From Eublepharis macularius (taxonomy: Eukaryota; Chordata; Lepidosauria; Squamata; Eublepharidae), in assembly GCF_028583425.1 (NCBI RefSeq), contig NC_072791.1, forward strand, positions 13,473,868 to 13,537,867: DNA of 64,000 bases. Direction: 5' to 3'. Within the stretch, counting starts at the first letter, position 1; each line of letters starts with the position of its first letter. This document shows positions 19,566 through 30,776 of the stretch, in pieces. A program made the translations under genes and the position numbers. The notes below the pieces were generated by a model, which saw only the letters and a program-made list of their open reading frames with translations, searched no databases and was not told where the DNA came from.

Positions 19566-20520
19566 GGGGTTGCAGTTTTTAGTTGATTAAGCAATTAAAA
19601 ATGTTTTCATTGATTTAAAAAGTGCTCCCAGTTAATGGCCCAGCAGATTTTTTTTTAAAGACTGTTTAATCGTTTTAATGGGAATATTCATTGAAGACAG
19701 ATGTCATCTTGGAAAATGCAGCATTCCTACTTCTCTCTTGCCCAGAAAGGGATGCATCTTTGGAGAATGCACCTGCTGCATCGTATGTGTGCATGATCTA
19801 ACAACGAAGAGAGATTTTGTTGTTTTTAGAGCAGTTGTTTTATGCATATGGAAAGCTATGCAAATATCATGACTAAAATGTCTGTAATTCATCAGCTAAG
19901 ATTTCTTATGCATTACTATTTGTGCCAGAATGTAAATGGGGCCATCCAAAGCCATGCAGTACATTTAGAGGGCACTTGTATTCAGATGTGCATGTCAGTG
20001 CGCATTTAGATGTGCACTGGATTTGTGCTGGTATGGTCACACTGTCAGCCTAACCTATCTAAAACCACAGAGTTTCCTGCAGTTCCAAGAGCTAGCCTAT
20101 GTCACATCTAGTTTTTCCTCCGAAGGGAAACAGCTACAAAGTTTCCATTGCTATTTTTTTTATTTCACTGCTGCTCTGAGTGGCAGTGGGCAATGAAGCC
20201 CCTCAAAAAACCCTTCCCCACACAATTTTTAGCCCTGAACCAGAAAAAAAAATAGGTGTCCCATTTACCTGCCCAGGGCAGAGAATTGCCAGCCTCCTCG
20301 CCTCCAATTTGCCTTGAAGAACTGAGGAGTGGGAGAAAAAAATTATCTCCACAGAATGACTCTCTAGGAATTTCCCCCAGTCTCTATGATAAAGACCTTA
20401 ACTAGGGAAGGCAGCCTGGCACTGACATCACAGCCCCTCCAAACCATAGAGTTTCCAGCAGTTCCGAGAGCTGCCCTATGTCAGAATGTAAATGGAATGT
20501 AAATGAAAATGTAAATGAAT
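19566..20520. other. Low-repeat sequence with an octamer site
   Basis: 19640-19930 shows no repeat and looks unique, with ATGCAAAT (POU octamer) at about 19858. Candidate conserved noncoding DNA. From 20060 on the sequence is unassigned. Confidence 0.35.
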
Positions 20521-20524
20521 GTAA

Positions 20525-20655
20525 ATGAAAAAGTGAGCTGTGACTCACAAAAGCTCATACCCTACCACAAATTTTGTTCGTCTTAATAGGTGCTACTGGA
20601 CTCTGCTCTTTTCTACTGCCGCAGACAGACTAACACGGCTACCCATCTTGATCTA
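20525..20655 (+). mobile_element. Hairpin-family element, lineage D, single-arm copy
   Basis: Contains stem-II-like GTGAG / CTCAC around a TGTGA loop, then AAAAGCTCATACCCTACCAC, 'gtgctactggactctgctc' and the tail CAGACTAACACGGCTACCCA. The CUGA core itself is lost at the 5' side. The minus-strand lineage-D copy is at 50935. Confidence 0.65.
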
Positions 20656-20730
20656 TCTCCAAACTCTGCCCTCCCCAGACACCACCACCCAAATCTCTCA
20701 GCATTTGCCAAGGCAGTATTTTGAAGCCTA
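20656..20730 (-). mobile_element. hAT-type MITE (AGGGTTGCCA family) fragment
   Basis: Block CTGCCCTCCCCAGACACCAC followed by 'aaatctctcagcatttgcc'. Ends are missing. Confidence 0.55.
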
Positions 20731-20869
20731 GAAAAAAAACCTGTCACGAAGTGAGTACCTGTCTCCCCGCCCCGCCTTGTAGTGCTAATGGCAGCATGGG
20801 TAGATAGGTGAAACTGTCCTTTTGGTAGGTGAAACTGTGCAAAGGTGGCAGAATTAACCCCCTTCTCCT

Positions 20870-21087
20870 GAGGTTTGCCAGCTCCAGGTTGGGAAATTCC
20901 TGGAAATTTGGAGGTGGAACTTGGGGAGGATGAGGTTTGGGGAGGGGAGGGGCTTCATTAGGGTATAATGCCATAATGTCCACCCTCCAAAGCAGCCATT
21001 TTTTCCATGGGAACTAATCTCTGTAGCTTGGAGATCAGTTACAATTCCTGGAGATCTCCCGGCCTTGCCTGGAGGTTGACAACCCTG
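20870..21087 (+). mobile_element. hAT-type MITE (AGGGTTGCCA family), full length
   Basis: The 8-bp duplications CTTCTCCT and CTTCTCCC flank it. It runs from a GGTTTGCCAGCTCCAGGTTG start to a GGAGGTTGACAACCCTG end. Confidence 0.85.
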
Positions 21088-21517
21088 CTTCTCCCTCCCC
21101 ACACGGCCCCAGTCTACACTGGGGCTATGCGTGCCTGGAGATTCCTGATCTCCATCTCATGTATGTTTGATCCCGAGGAATTCATATTCCAGCCTTCCTA
21201 GAGCGTCTGCAAGACTCCGTTTCAGAATCTGAAGAATGTGTTCAATTTCCCCTCCCTTTCAAGGCAGCTTTAATTAAGTGGGGTGATTTGGGGGGGGGGG
21301 ACTTTCAGAAAAGCTGGAAGATATATCATATTGCTGCCACTAGGAAATGCAAGAGGCACACCACGGCATCTGAGCTATGGGCAATGCTGACGGGGCAAAG
21401 TGTGGCCCAGCAGGATCAGAGCCAGTTGTTTGGGTTGATACTCCAACCACTGCACTGTACGGATCGGGGTTAAGGACAGTCCTTTCAGACGGTCCGACAG
21501 GGTGAGGTCAATACGTA

Positions 21518-21735
21518 GGGCTGCCAGCTCTGAGTTGGAAAATTCCTGTTGATTTGGGGGTGGAGCCTGGGGAGGGGAGAGCTTGGGGGGGCAGGGAGGC
21601 CTTAGCAGGATTTAATGCCATAGAATCCACTCTACAAATAAGCCGTTTTCCTCCAGGGGAACAAATCTCTGTTGTCCAGAGATCAGTTTTAATTCTGGGA
21701 GATCTCCAGGACCCTCCAGGAGAATGGCACCCATA
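21518..21735 (+). mobile_element. hAT-type MITE (AGGGTTGCCA family)
   Basis: Begins TAGGGCTGCCAGCTCTGAGT and ends with a diverged 'aggagaatggcaccc'. The target duplication is not clear. Confidence 0.75.
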
Positions 21736-21808
21736 ACATCAGGAAATGTGTCTCTGAAAAGCTGTAATTGGGGAAGGAAGGAGAAAACTGAAAGATGATA
21801 TGGGAACT

Positions 21809-22014
21809 GAGAGCCAAGCTACAAGTGACGCCTGACACAGGTTGGACACTTGTCAGCTTCCCTCAAGTTTTGATGGGAAATGTAGGCATCCTGGTCTTGC
21901 AGCTGTAATGGAGAGCCAAGCTGTAAAACCAGGATGCCTACATTTCCCATCAAAACTTGAGGTAAGCTGACAAGTGTCCAACCTGTGTAAGGCATCACTT
22001 GTAGCCTGGCTCTC
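21809..22014. mobile_element. Palindromic MITE, GAGAGCCAAGCTACAAGTGA family
   Basis: About 90-bp inverted arms starting GAGAGCCAAGCTACAAGTG and ending CTTGTAGCCTGGCTCTC make up nearly the whole 206 bp. A broken relative is at about 24985-25075. No clear target duplication. Confidence 0.75.
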
Positions 22015-22767
22015 AAGGTGTATCGGGAGAGAGAACTTTGCAGGGTTGATTCCAATAGCAAGAAGAACTCCAGAACAGGGTTCATGGAAAACCCAAAAGC
22101 AAGAGCCTACAGTATCTATTTTACATGCGAGGGCCAAACAGCAGGGGACCAGAGATTATCCAGCCAACCAGGGTTAGCACGGACAAATGGAGAAGCCGAG
22201 AAGAGAGCCATGCACAAAATATAGACAAGAGAATACAATCTACTGGCTCACGGCAGCAGAGCAGGAACTGGTGGAGAGAATGGTTTGAAGAAAAGAAGGG
22301 AAAGGATTTATGACAAACCAACTACAAGACATGTCGCTTAAAAATCTGTGTGAGTTCTTTTTGCAGATAGCCTGCAAAGAGATTTATGCCTCTCTTATGA
22401 GTTTTTGAGTGACATTTGGTTGGATTTTGCCAGACTTTATTTTTTCAAACAAGGGGACCCTCCAGTTTTCATTTCTTCCTCCCAGAATGCAGTTGCTGTA
22501 ATATAACTTCTATAACAATTCAGCCGAGAGCTTTTCAGGATCTAACACCTGGCAAGAAAGGATCTTATGATCTGGGCTTTTTTCTTCCTTTATATATACA
22601 TAAAAAATTATAACATCTAGACTGGTAAAGAGTTCTGATGAGCTTGAAACCTTGCACAACATTTTGTGTCATTTTGATTGACCCAAATAAAAGGTATCAC
22701 ACAGATTTTGCTTCTTGTTATACAACCCAATTCATAAAGCATACAGAAAGCTCTCTTTTGGAACTTC
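22015..22767. other. Unassigned sequence
   Basis: No recognised repeats. 22040-22420 looks unique. No coding structure. Confidence 0.3.
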
Positions 22768-22775
22768 CATGTGGC

Positions 22776-23177
22776 CAGGGCTTTTTTTTCTGGGAAAAGA
22801 GGTGGTGGAACTCAGCGGGTTGCCAGCACAGGGGGCAACTCTTGGCGGGAGGTAGTGCCCCTGGTACCACATGTGTGTGCACAAAGTGCACGCATGCTCC
22901 CAGGGCCAATGATATCAATGGGTAAGCTGGAACAAGGGGGGAGTTTTTAAAAGTTTAAATCACCCTCAGCGAAAATGGTCACATGGCTGGTGGCCCCGCC
23001 CCCTGATCTCCAGACAGAGGAAAGTTTAGATTGCCCCCCGTGCCACTCCAACGGCGTGGAGGGCAATCTAAACTCTTCTCTGTCTGGAGATCAGGGGGCG
23101 GGGCCACCAGCCATGTGATCATTTTCAAGATGTTCCGGAACTCCGTTCCACTGCGTTCCGGCTGAAAAAAAGCTCTG
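22776..23177. mobile_element. hAT-type MITE, CAGGGCTTTTTT family, long variant
   Basis: Perfect 8-bp duplication CATGTGGC. It is about 150 bp longer than its relatives because of extra sequence at 22820-22965 that includes GGGAGGTAGTGCCCCTGG and CATGTGTGTGCACAAAG. It may preserve more of the parent element. Confidence 0.9.
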
Positions 23178-23286
23178 CATGTGGCAAACACGAGATTGCA
23201 CTCTTGATTTTGGATTCCTTTCATTTTGGATCTTGTCAGTACAGTTACTTTCATCCATTGAGGTGATGATCAATAAATGTTACCAA

Positions 23287-23481
23287 TTCCATCCTTCTGA
23301 GGTCGGTAAAATAAGTACTCAGTTTCTTGGGGGTAAAGTGTAGATGACTGGGGAAGGCAATGGCAAACCACCCCTTAACAAAAGTCTGCCAAGAAAATGC
23401 CGTGATGCGACATCCCCGCCATGGGTCAGTAATGACTCGGTGTTTGCACAGGGGACTACCTTTACCTTTAAGTGTGAGAGG
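23287..23481 (+). mobile_element. Sauria-type SINE, 5'-truncated
   Basis: Runs from TTCCATCCTTCTGAGGTCGG to the BovB-like 3' end (GGGTCAGTAATGACTCGGTG, then 'ggggactacctttacc'). A full copy is at 41274. Confidence 0.85.
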
Positions 23482-24444
23482 AAAAGCAGAAAAATCCACT
23501 CAGGTGAAACCAAAAGCATTTCTGGGAAAACTGATCTGCATTTGACAATCCTCGGTTATATGGCCCATAGAAAAGAGGATATTCTTTTTTTTTCTCAGCC
23601 CAGACGCCTTATGTCAGCTCTGCATTATTATATTGTTCTCATTTCCTGGTGATTGAACAGGAAAAAAACAAACCCTCACGGCTCCAAGCAAGCTGGCTAC
23701 AGTTCAGAAGTTTGATTGTGTATTTAAGAAGAAGAAAAAAAAACAGAATGACTTTTCATTCACTGAGAAAATGTTCAGAGAGCAAATGCCGCTGCGAAGG
23801 CAGAGCATGAGATGTGACATGCAACAAAATGATAGATCTTGGCAAGGAAGGTGCTTCAGGGCAGTTGACCATGCTTACGCTGATTCATTCTCATGATGCA
23901 ATTTCCAGGTGCTCGGAGTGCGCCTCTCCATTGCATACATTTCAATCTGCGCTTGCTACAGGTTGGGTGGCAAACCTGAGAAGTTAAAGAAATCCAAATC
24001 ACAGGGCTAAATATTAAAATTACTACATGTAAAACATAGATTTATATCAATATAAAACAAAATACACATATTTATTACAGAATAATTTAAAAACAATTGC
24101 AGGCCCAAATACAGCCTCAACACAGATTAAAATCTTACCAAAAACTCAAACCAAGACCTTATGCAACCCTGACCAAACGCATTTTGACCATATGGGTTTC
24201 TTTAATGGTCAAGCATAATGGTTACAAAGTAACTCGACCATACAATAATTAATTAATTGATATAATCAATGTAGGACCAAGTTGGAATATGAGCTAAACA
24301 TGAAAGGAAGGGGAAAAAGAGGGAAAATATTGATTATTAAATTTGGCACAATACTTATATTTTTATAACAAAAAGATACATTTTCCTTGCAAACAAGATA
24401 CCGAAAATAACTTCCAAATCCAATTAATTGGAAGTAAGTTATTT
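23482..24444. other. Unassigned; AT-rich from about 24000
   Basis: The minus strand at 24170-24230 has a weak 'aaagaaaccca…ggtcaaaatgcg' pattern that might be a much-decayed relative of the hairpin families, but the fold is not convincing. Confidence 0.3.
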
Positions 24445-24656
24445 TCCCGTTTCCACACAACTTACCTGCCTGTGGAACATTGCCGAAAGACCCGGAAGAC
24501 AGCGTCTTCTCATGCGAAATCGCGCCAGGAAAGCGCTGTTATCTGGGAGTTTTGCGTGAAATCACGTCTTCCTGGCGCAATTTCATGCGAGAAGATGCTG
24601 TCTTCCGGGTCTTTTGCATGATGTTCCGCAGGCAGGTAAATCATGTGGAAATGGCA
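24445..24656. mobile_element. CpG-rich palindromic MITE
   Basis: Ends CCCGTTTCCACACAACTTAC and GTAAATCATGTGGAAATGGC. Arms contain CCCGGAAGACAGCGTCTTCT facing its inverse. Relative of 3338, 40371 and 50259; target duplication unclear. Confidence 0.7.
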
Positions 24657-24671
24657 AGGAATCCCCAGATC

Positions 24672-24803
24672 ACAGTTTCCCGAAGCTTTGGAGGGTGGAC
24701 TCTATAGCATTACATCCCTCTGAGACCCCTCCCCAAACCCCGCTCTCCCCAGGTTCCACCCCCCATCTCCAAGAATTCCTAATACATATTTGGCAACCCT
24801 ACT
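24672..24803 (-). mobile_element. hAT-type MITE (AGGGTTGCCA family), partial
   Basis: Starts at the internal TTTGGAGGGTGGACTCTATA block and ends 'atttggcaaccctac'. Confidence 0.7.
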
Positions 24804-26334
24804 GCCCGTGACCATGGAGGAACTTGCCTGATAATTTAAAGGGCCATTTTCATAAGGGCCCATTGAAAACCATCTGGAACAAACAGATGTTTCAGAGGAA
24901 GCGGAAGTACACCCTGCAGCAGAGATTATCTAGAAGGCGTGGAGCTGGGTCACTAGATAAAATCCTAATACACTACATGATCAAGTGAACAGGGAGGAAT
25001 ACACGTGAGTCTGTTCATTTGCCGTTTAAGTGTCATTCGTCATCGTCACTTGTAGCTTGGCTCTTAGAACCTAATACAAGTAAAAGGTTAAATGAGACCC
25101 CAGTAACTAGGCAGAATGGGCTACCCTTTTAAACAGCTAGGCTGGCTGGACCATTTGGGGGGCAGACTCTCAGTTCCATCCAGGGAAATCTTTCCTCCCA
25201 TGACTGTTTTAATTTCCCCTTCCGCGGTTGCGCTTCTTTCTGGACCCAGAGCGCAGACGAGGAATTTATTTAACACACTTGTGGGAGAGGAATTTGCAAG
25301 GAAGAACTGGTCGATGTAGAGATCCTCTCCTACTTGCCTTCTAATCTCCTCCTTCCCCTTAAACACCTCCAATCTGCCAGGTACTCTTTATCTTAACATA
25401 CTAGATGGGAATCCTCGACCACCTCGTTCACCCCTGACTGCACAAAGATTTCGATTTGGAAAAAAAAAAAAGATTGCAAAAATGAGCTTCACCCTCATTT
25501 CTAGTCCGTAACACTTGCTACTAGTTCAACTCCTCATACAAAATTCATCCTCAAGGTGGGAGGAAGGATTAACTGTTTTTCTATCGAGAAATAATTCCCT
25601 GCCTGCCTGGTTCCTGGGCAGCGGTTCTTAATTGCCCACAAGGCAAGTGGCCGGATTCCAAGTCACCTTCATCCCCAGGGACATGGGTGGGCAATAATCT
25701 AGTCTGAATCCCCGCTATCTGAGCCTGTCATTGTCTTCAGGGCATATTTGCATAGGAAGCAGACAGGAAGGGCCTCCCCTCTTGATCAAAGAGCAGAGAT
25801 ACAATGGGTGCTAAAAATCAACACAATTTTTTTGTTGTTGTTTCACAGGGAGTAGCTGTGTGAGTTTGCTGCAGCCGAACTAACAAACTTTAAAGCAGCG
25901 CCTTAAAGACTACCTAAAACGAAAATCATAAAAACTAACTGTGGGTGACCACTGTGGGAAGCAGGAGGCTGGACTGAGACGTTTGATCCGATCCAACAGG
26001 GCTTTTTTGATGTTCTCAAGAGGCTCTCTAGTTGAATCCACACTGCTAAGGGCCTCTTGCTAGGATTGCCAAAAGTGGCTTGGGGAATTCCTCTTTTAAA
26101 GCCATCCCTGCTCGTGACCATCATTACGTCCATTGGTAGTGAATTTAAACAACTGAATGAGCTGCTGAGTAAAGAAGTGCTACCTTTTGTCCAACCTGAA
26201 CTCACAACCGTCAAGACAGAAGGCGTCGTTTTGGCACGCTTTAGGAACTACAGGAAGGAAAGAGAAGACAAAATATAATCAAGGCTATGTGTACTCACCT
26301 ACCCTAAAACATCTGCACCACGTAACAAATTCAG
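24804..26334. other. Mostly unassigned sequence
   Basis: Holds a half of the GAGAGCCAAG palindromic MITE at about 24985-25075 and, at 25853-25915, an inverted hairpin-family 3' tail (gtagctgtgtgagtttgctgcag, then 'ccttaaagactac'). No gene seen. Confidence 0.4.
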
Positions 26335-27290
26335 CACGTGACAGCCTGGCTGGATCAGACAAGTAGTTGATCTAGTCCAGCCTCCTGTCTCACAGAGTGG
26401 CCAACCAGTTAATCTGGAGGGCCAACAAGAGTGCCTAGAGGCCAAGGCCTCCCCCTGACATTACCTGCTGCTGGGATTCAGGGGCTGCCTCTGAATGTGG
26501 TGCTTCCCTTTAGTCACCATGGCTAGTAGCCACTGGTAGACCTATTTTCCACGAATCTGTCTAATCCCCTTTTAAAGCTGTCTATGCCAGTGACCATCAG
26601 AACATCCTTTGGCAGAGAATTCCATATTTTAATCAGGGCAGGGGGTAAGGAGGGCAGGAAGGGTTACATCACTGCTTAGTTTTCGTGGCCCCTTCCATGC
26701 CCAGGGTAAGGTTGATTGCCACCTTGGGGTCAGGTAGCAGTTTCCCCAGGCCAGTTTGGCTAGGGATCCTGACAGTGTTTTGACATCTTCTAGGCATGGA
26801 GAAGGGATCACTGGATGTGTGTGTCAGGGGGGGGGGGTAAATTATGAATTTAATGCAGTGTGCAGGGGGTTGGACTAGATGACCCTAGAGGTCCCTTCCA
26901 ACCCTATGATTCTAAGTATTTCCTTTTGTCCATCTTTGATCTACTGCCCGTCAAATTCATTGGGGAGAGGAAGAAAAAGTTCTCTGTCTACGATATCCTG
27001 TGCATAATTTTATAAATCTCTATCATTTCCCTCCTTTATAATCTCTTTTCTAAACGGAGAAGTCCCAGACTCTTCAATCTTTCCTCTAGCCCCTTCATCA
27101 TCTTGGTTGCCTTCTTTAGTATTTTTTCCAGCCAAGAAAACCAGTTCTGCAAGATGCAAACATTCAGATGGGTGCTTGTGCAGCTCTCAGCACAAATGGC
27201 TCCCTGCATAATAATACCAAGATATTTTTCCATGCAGACAGAACCCAGGATTTGGTTCTGCAGTTGTGGCAAAACCACTGCTCTATGCAA
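26335..27290 (-). mobile_element. CR1/L2-clade LINE 3' end, split by another CR1
   Basis: The minus strand at 26920-27290 encodes the CR1-like block KATKMMKGLEERLKSLGLLR; after the interruption it continues to a 3' end with 'ggactagatcaact' and 'gatccagccaggc'. A plus-strand CR1 end at 26636-26918 sits inside. Confidence 0.75.
26636..26918 (+). mobile_element. CR1-clade LINE 3' end (nested)
   Basis: Ends GGGTTGGACTAGATGACCC, 'cttccaaccctatgattct'. It parallels the copies at 12302 and 40979. No target duplication is seen, as is common for CR1. Confidence 0.8.
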
Positions 27291-27456
27291 GACAATGTAT
27301 TAGCGATTGCATAATTTTGTCTAGTGAAGTAGAGATAAGTTGGGACCTGCTGATCACAGTCACAATTCCTAATGGAGGATGGATGGCTTGGATTCAGAGA
27401 TGCACAAGTGGAAACACAATCTTAGCTCAATTCCACTTGCATAAGGTCTTAATCAA

Positions 27457-27887
27457 GAGTCTCTCTACACAAGACACCTTGGCGCATGTTCGGCAAGTGT
27501 AGGGAGATGCAATGTTAGCTGGGAAGTGTAGTTTAGAAAGAGCTGGCAGAGATGGCTCCTCAGAGGGTTTGTTAATTTCATCTTTGCCTCCTCGAAGGCT
27601 CTGTCAATTTCATCTCTCCAATCTAAAACTGTATGGGATCGCAACCAGAGGGCAGCAAGGAATGGAAATGGGCTGGAGCTGCCTTCCAGAGTCGGGCTCA
27701 GACTTGGAGAGGTTATAATGGGCTGAAGTTTCCCTTCTGGCATTTCACAGCCCCTCACACAGCTCCAGTGTATAGCAAAGCCTTTGCCCTGCCACCAGCT
27801 CTGTCTTTTTAAACTACCCTTCCTGGCTACCATTGCATTTCCCAACATATGTTCTTCACGTGTCAGATGTCTCGTGTAGAGAGACTC
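27457..27887. mobile_element. Element with ~70-bp inverted ends (GAGTCTCTCTACAC family)
   Basis: Left end GAGTCTCTCTACACAAGACA and right end TGTCTCGTGTAGAGAGACTC are inverted copies; CAA lies just outside both ends. A second block (GGGAGATGCAATGTTAGC) is also mirrored. Non-autonomous DNA transposon; superfamily not determined. Confidence 0.7.
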
Positions 27888-27929
27888 CAAGTTACAGGGG
27901 GGAGAAATCTCACTGGCTTTCTTTATGTC

Positions 27930-28531
27930 TCTTGCGTAAAGATTAAAACAGCATCTAGCTCTCATTCAGATAGTTCTTTGGGCTCGCAGACCCATGTACA
28001 AACTCACCTCCATTGCCTGAATTTTCATTTCTACCCTAATCGAGTGGCCTCCTCTTGGATCCCCCTCCCAAATAACAGCCTTCTTGAACTGCACTGCGCC
28101 AACTGCTAGGGAAATTGAAAGGTTGCCAAATCAGTCATTCAGAGATTAGCCTGCTTAGACCAACTAACACAGCTGGGTAATACTTAGGAATACAGAGTCA
28201 AATCAATTACACCATCCAGGGAGAAGAAAGCTATTCTAAAACAAGCAGGGGATTTGTGTTCCAGCCAAAACACTACTCAGCTATATTCATAAGACTAAAA
28301 GTAGTTTTACATCTAGCAGACTTTATTTAAAGTGCTGGACATTAATTCTTTTTCCCAAGAGACACACTGTCCGGATTGAATTTAGGAATAATTTAAATGA
28401 AGTCCCATTGCTAATCTTTGGCTACACATTTCTGACCAATATGTACCTTTTCACCTCTGCAGTTCCAGGCGTCTTCTCCTCCCTGCCTGTCCCCTGCAAG
28501 ATGCTTATTGCCTCTCACAGCCTTCATTTGT
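27930..28531. other. Unassigned sequence
   Basis: No recognised repeat and no coding structure. Confidence 0.3.
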
Positions 28532-28765
28532 CTCATATATTTTTATCCCACCCTTCCCCTGAAGATGCTCGGACAACATTCATCCTTCTTCCTTCCCATT
28601 TTCAACCCCACAATGATCCAGGGAGGTCTCTTTTTATCCATCTTGCAACCTTGTAGGGTGGGCTGAGAGAGTGACTATGCCAGAGTCACCCAGAAAACTT
28701 CACAGCCAAGGGGGGATTTGAACTTGGGTCTCTCTGACCTAGTCCAACACGCTAATCACTACATC
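28532..28765 (-). mobile_element. S3 tRNA-derived SINE
   Basis: Inverted tail (ttatcccacccttcccctg), body (agagtcacccag) and head (cctagtccaacacgctaat). Confidence 0.7.
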
Positions 28766-28890
28766 AAACTTTTCAGGCTTTGGCCTCTCCTCTTCATTGT
28801 TTTGAGTCACTCCAGTACCATTCCCCCTTTTCCTGAGCCCTTGCTTCTCCTAGTTTTCTCCTTACCTGGATCTCTGCTTCATTTGCCCGT

Positions 28891-29551
28891 GACTCTCTAC
28901 ACCAGACTAGAGATGGGCACGAACCAAAAAAAACCCCAAATCATGCAGCTCATGGTTTGTCAAATTTCACGAACCACGAACTTTCATGAACCTGCCCCAG
29001 GTTCGTGAACCGGTTTGTTTGGTTCATGAAAACGTCACATCCGGGTCATAAAATCACCACTTCCGGGCCAGCAGAAGGTCACTTCTGGGTCAGCAGATCT
29101 GCAGGAAATCTGCAGGAAATCCATCCCGTGTTGCCTAGGAAACTGATTGGCACCAGGCTGTCTGCAGTCACAAACCAAAAAATGAACCAAACGAACCAGC
29201 CTAAAGTTCGTGACAGTTCGTCAGAAATGGGATCTGACTAACCCTGGTTCACGAACCACGAACTGGCCTGGTTCGTGCTTAATTTTGGTTCATATTTCGG
29301 TTCGTGCCCATCTCTACACAAGACCTACATGAGGACGTAGGTGAGGGAGTAAGTGTAGGGAGATGCAATGTTAGCCGGGAAGCCTGGTTTAAAAAGACAG
29401 AGCCGGCAGAGAGGGTTTGTTAATTTAATCTTCACCTCAGAGAAGGGAAGGTGAAATTGACAGAGCCTTTGGCTCTGTCTTTTAAAACTAGGCTTCCTGG
29501 CTAACATTGCATCTCCCTACACTTGAGCATCCTCGTGTAAGAGGTCTTGTG
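28891..29551. mobile_element. GAGTCTCTCTACAC-family element split by a hAT MITE
   Basis: The left end GACTCTCTACAC is cut after a few bases by the MITE at 28908-29316 and resumes as 'cacaagaccta'. The arms GTGTAGGGAGATGCAATGTT and their inverse at 29485-29525 match 27457-27887. Confidence 0.75.
28908..29316. mobile_element. hAT-type MITE, TAGAGATGGGCACGAACC family
   Basis: Inverted ends TAGAGATGGGCACGAACC and GGTTCGTGCCCATCTCTA. The 8-mers CACCAGAC and CACAAGAC (7 of 8) flank it. The interior holds many 'gaaccacgaac' and 'ggttcgtg' blocks. Confidence 0.85.
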
Positions 29552-30122
29552 AGACCTGCCTTGGTCCATCTGCAGGATAAGAACAAGTGATGTATAAGAA
29601 CAGCCGAGCCAGACACAAGTCATAGATGGGCAACTGAGCCAATCAACGTCAGAGACTCAATCACTACCGCCAAAGAATGCCACAGTGCCATAAAATGTGG
29701 GTTTATTTTGCTCTGATTTTATTTTACTTCATGTGTCTGCCTTTCTCACGGAGGCTCGAGGATTGCATAATCCTCATACACTGCAATAAAGACCACTAAT
29801 TGCAAACCGTGAACGAGGCAACAAAACTGGGTGACGGAGTTAGAGAACAACATAATGAGGATACTGTAATGAACAATGAATTATGAGGGGCGGGGGGAAG
29901 ACAGCTTAAAATTTTCACACACAATTAAAATAACAACCTGAATCCTTGTATAAAAAGCACCCCCTGCACAATTCTGTTTTACTACATCTGTATTTCCCTT
30001 TTTAAAAATGCCTCGTGGAACAATTTTAGTGTGGGAGCCTTCCTGTTCTTTTCTGGCAGGCTTTTCCACATGGTGGGGACCACAACAAAGAACAGTCGGG
30101 TATGAGTAGCCATTGTTCTTAC
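29552..30122. other. Unassigned sequence
   Basis: 29890-30110 weakly resembles an inverted LINE 3' part (ttccacatggtggggaccac). Low certainty. Confidence 0.3.
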
Positions 30123-30441
30123 TAGAGATGGGCATGAATCGAATTACGACTCAAAAAAACATACGAACCAGGCCGGTTCGTGGTTCGTGAACCAGCAGTT
30201 CGTGGAAGCTCGTTTCCATGAACTTCCAACAACTGGTCTACTGGTTCGTTTGGGTCATAAAGGGGCAGTTTAAACTTTTCCTGCAGCTTCCACGTGGCAG
30301 GTCCCTTTAAACTATCAGCTGGTAGGTGGCAGGGGGGATCCCCCCCCTTGCTGCCTGCCAGCTGATAGTTTAAAGGGACCTGCCACTTGCAAGCCACAGG
30401 GCCCTTTAAACTGCCCAAACCCCAGCTCGTGCCCATCTCTA
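30123..30441. mobile_element. hAT-type MITE, TAGAGATGGGCACGAACC family
   Basis: Perfect 8-bp duplication GTTCTTAC. Ends TAGAGATGGGCATGAATC and GCTCGTGCCCATCTCTA. The interior differs from the copy at 28908: it holds inverted AGGTCCCTTTAAACTATCAG arms. Confidence 0.9.
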
Positions 30442-30776
30442 GTTCTTACCTGTTTGCAGGCGGCACCTTTAGAAAGCATTGTCAGATGAGTCAAGCTATT
30501 ATTGTTGAGTTTTGCAGAAGCACTCAGCACCATAAGAAGCCCTGTGCATCTGGGCATCATGGGCAGAATCTCTCTCTCCTACTTTCTTTGGCGCTTTCCC
30601 CTTACATACATGCTTATCTGCAGATATTATGATTTTAACAGTACAGAGAGGATATGCAAAAGTTGAACTCTCCACACTGGTAGTCCCTTTAAAGAAAAAA
30701 CTATCCCAGAGGACCCCAAACTTGTTGAGCATGTGGGCACTTCTGGAATTTTGAGAAAGTATAGGGGGCACAAGAC
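30442..30776. other. Unassigned sequence
   Basis: No repeat or gene recognised. Confidence 0.3.

Noticed and set aside
24170-24230. Possible further hammerhead lineage on the minus strand
   Set aside because: The core (UUAAAGA) and GAAA are both altered and stem II can be drawn only by shifting bases; too weak to claim.
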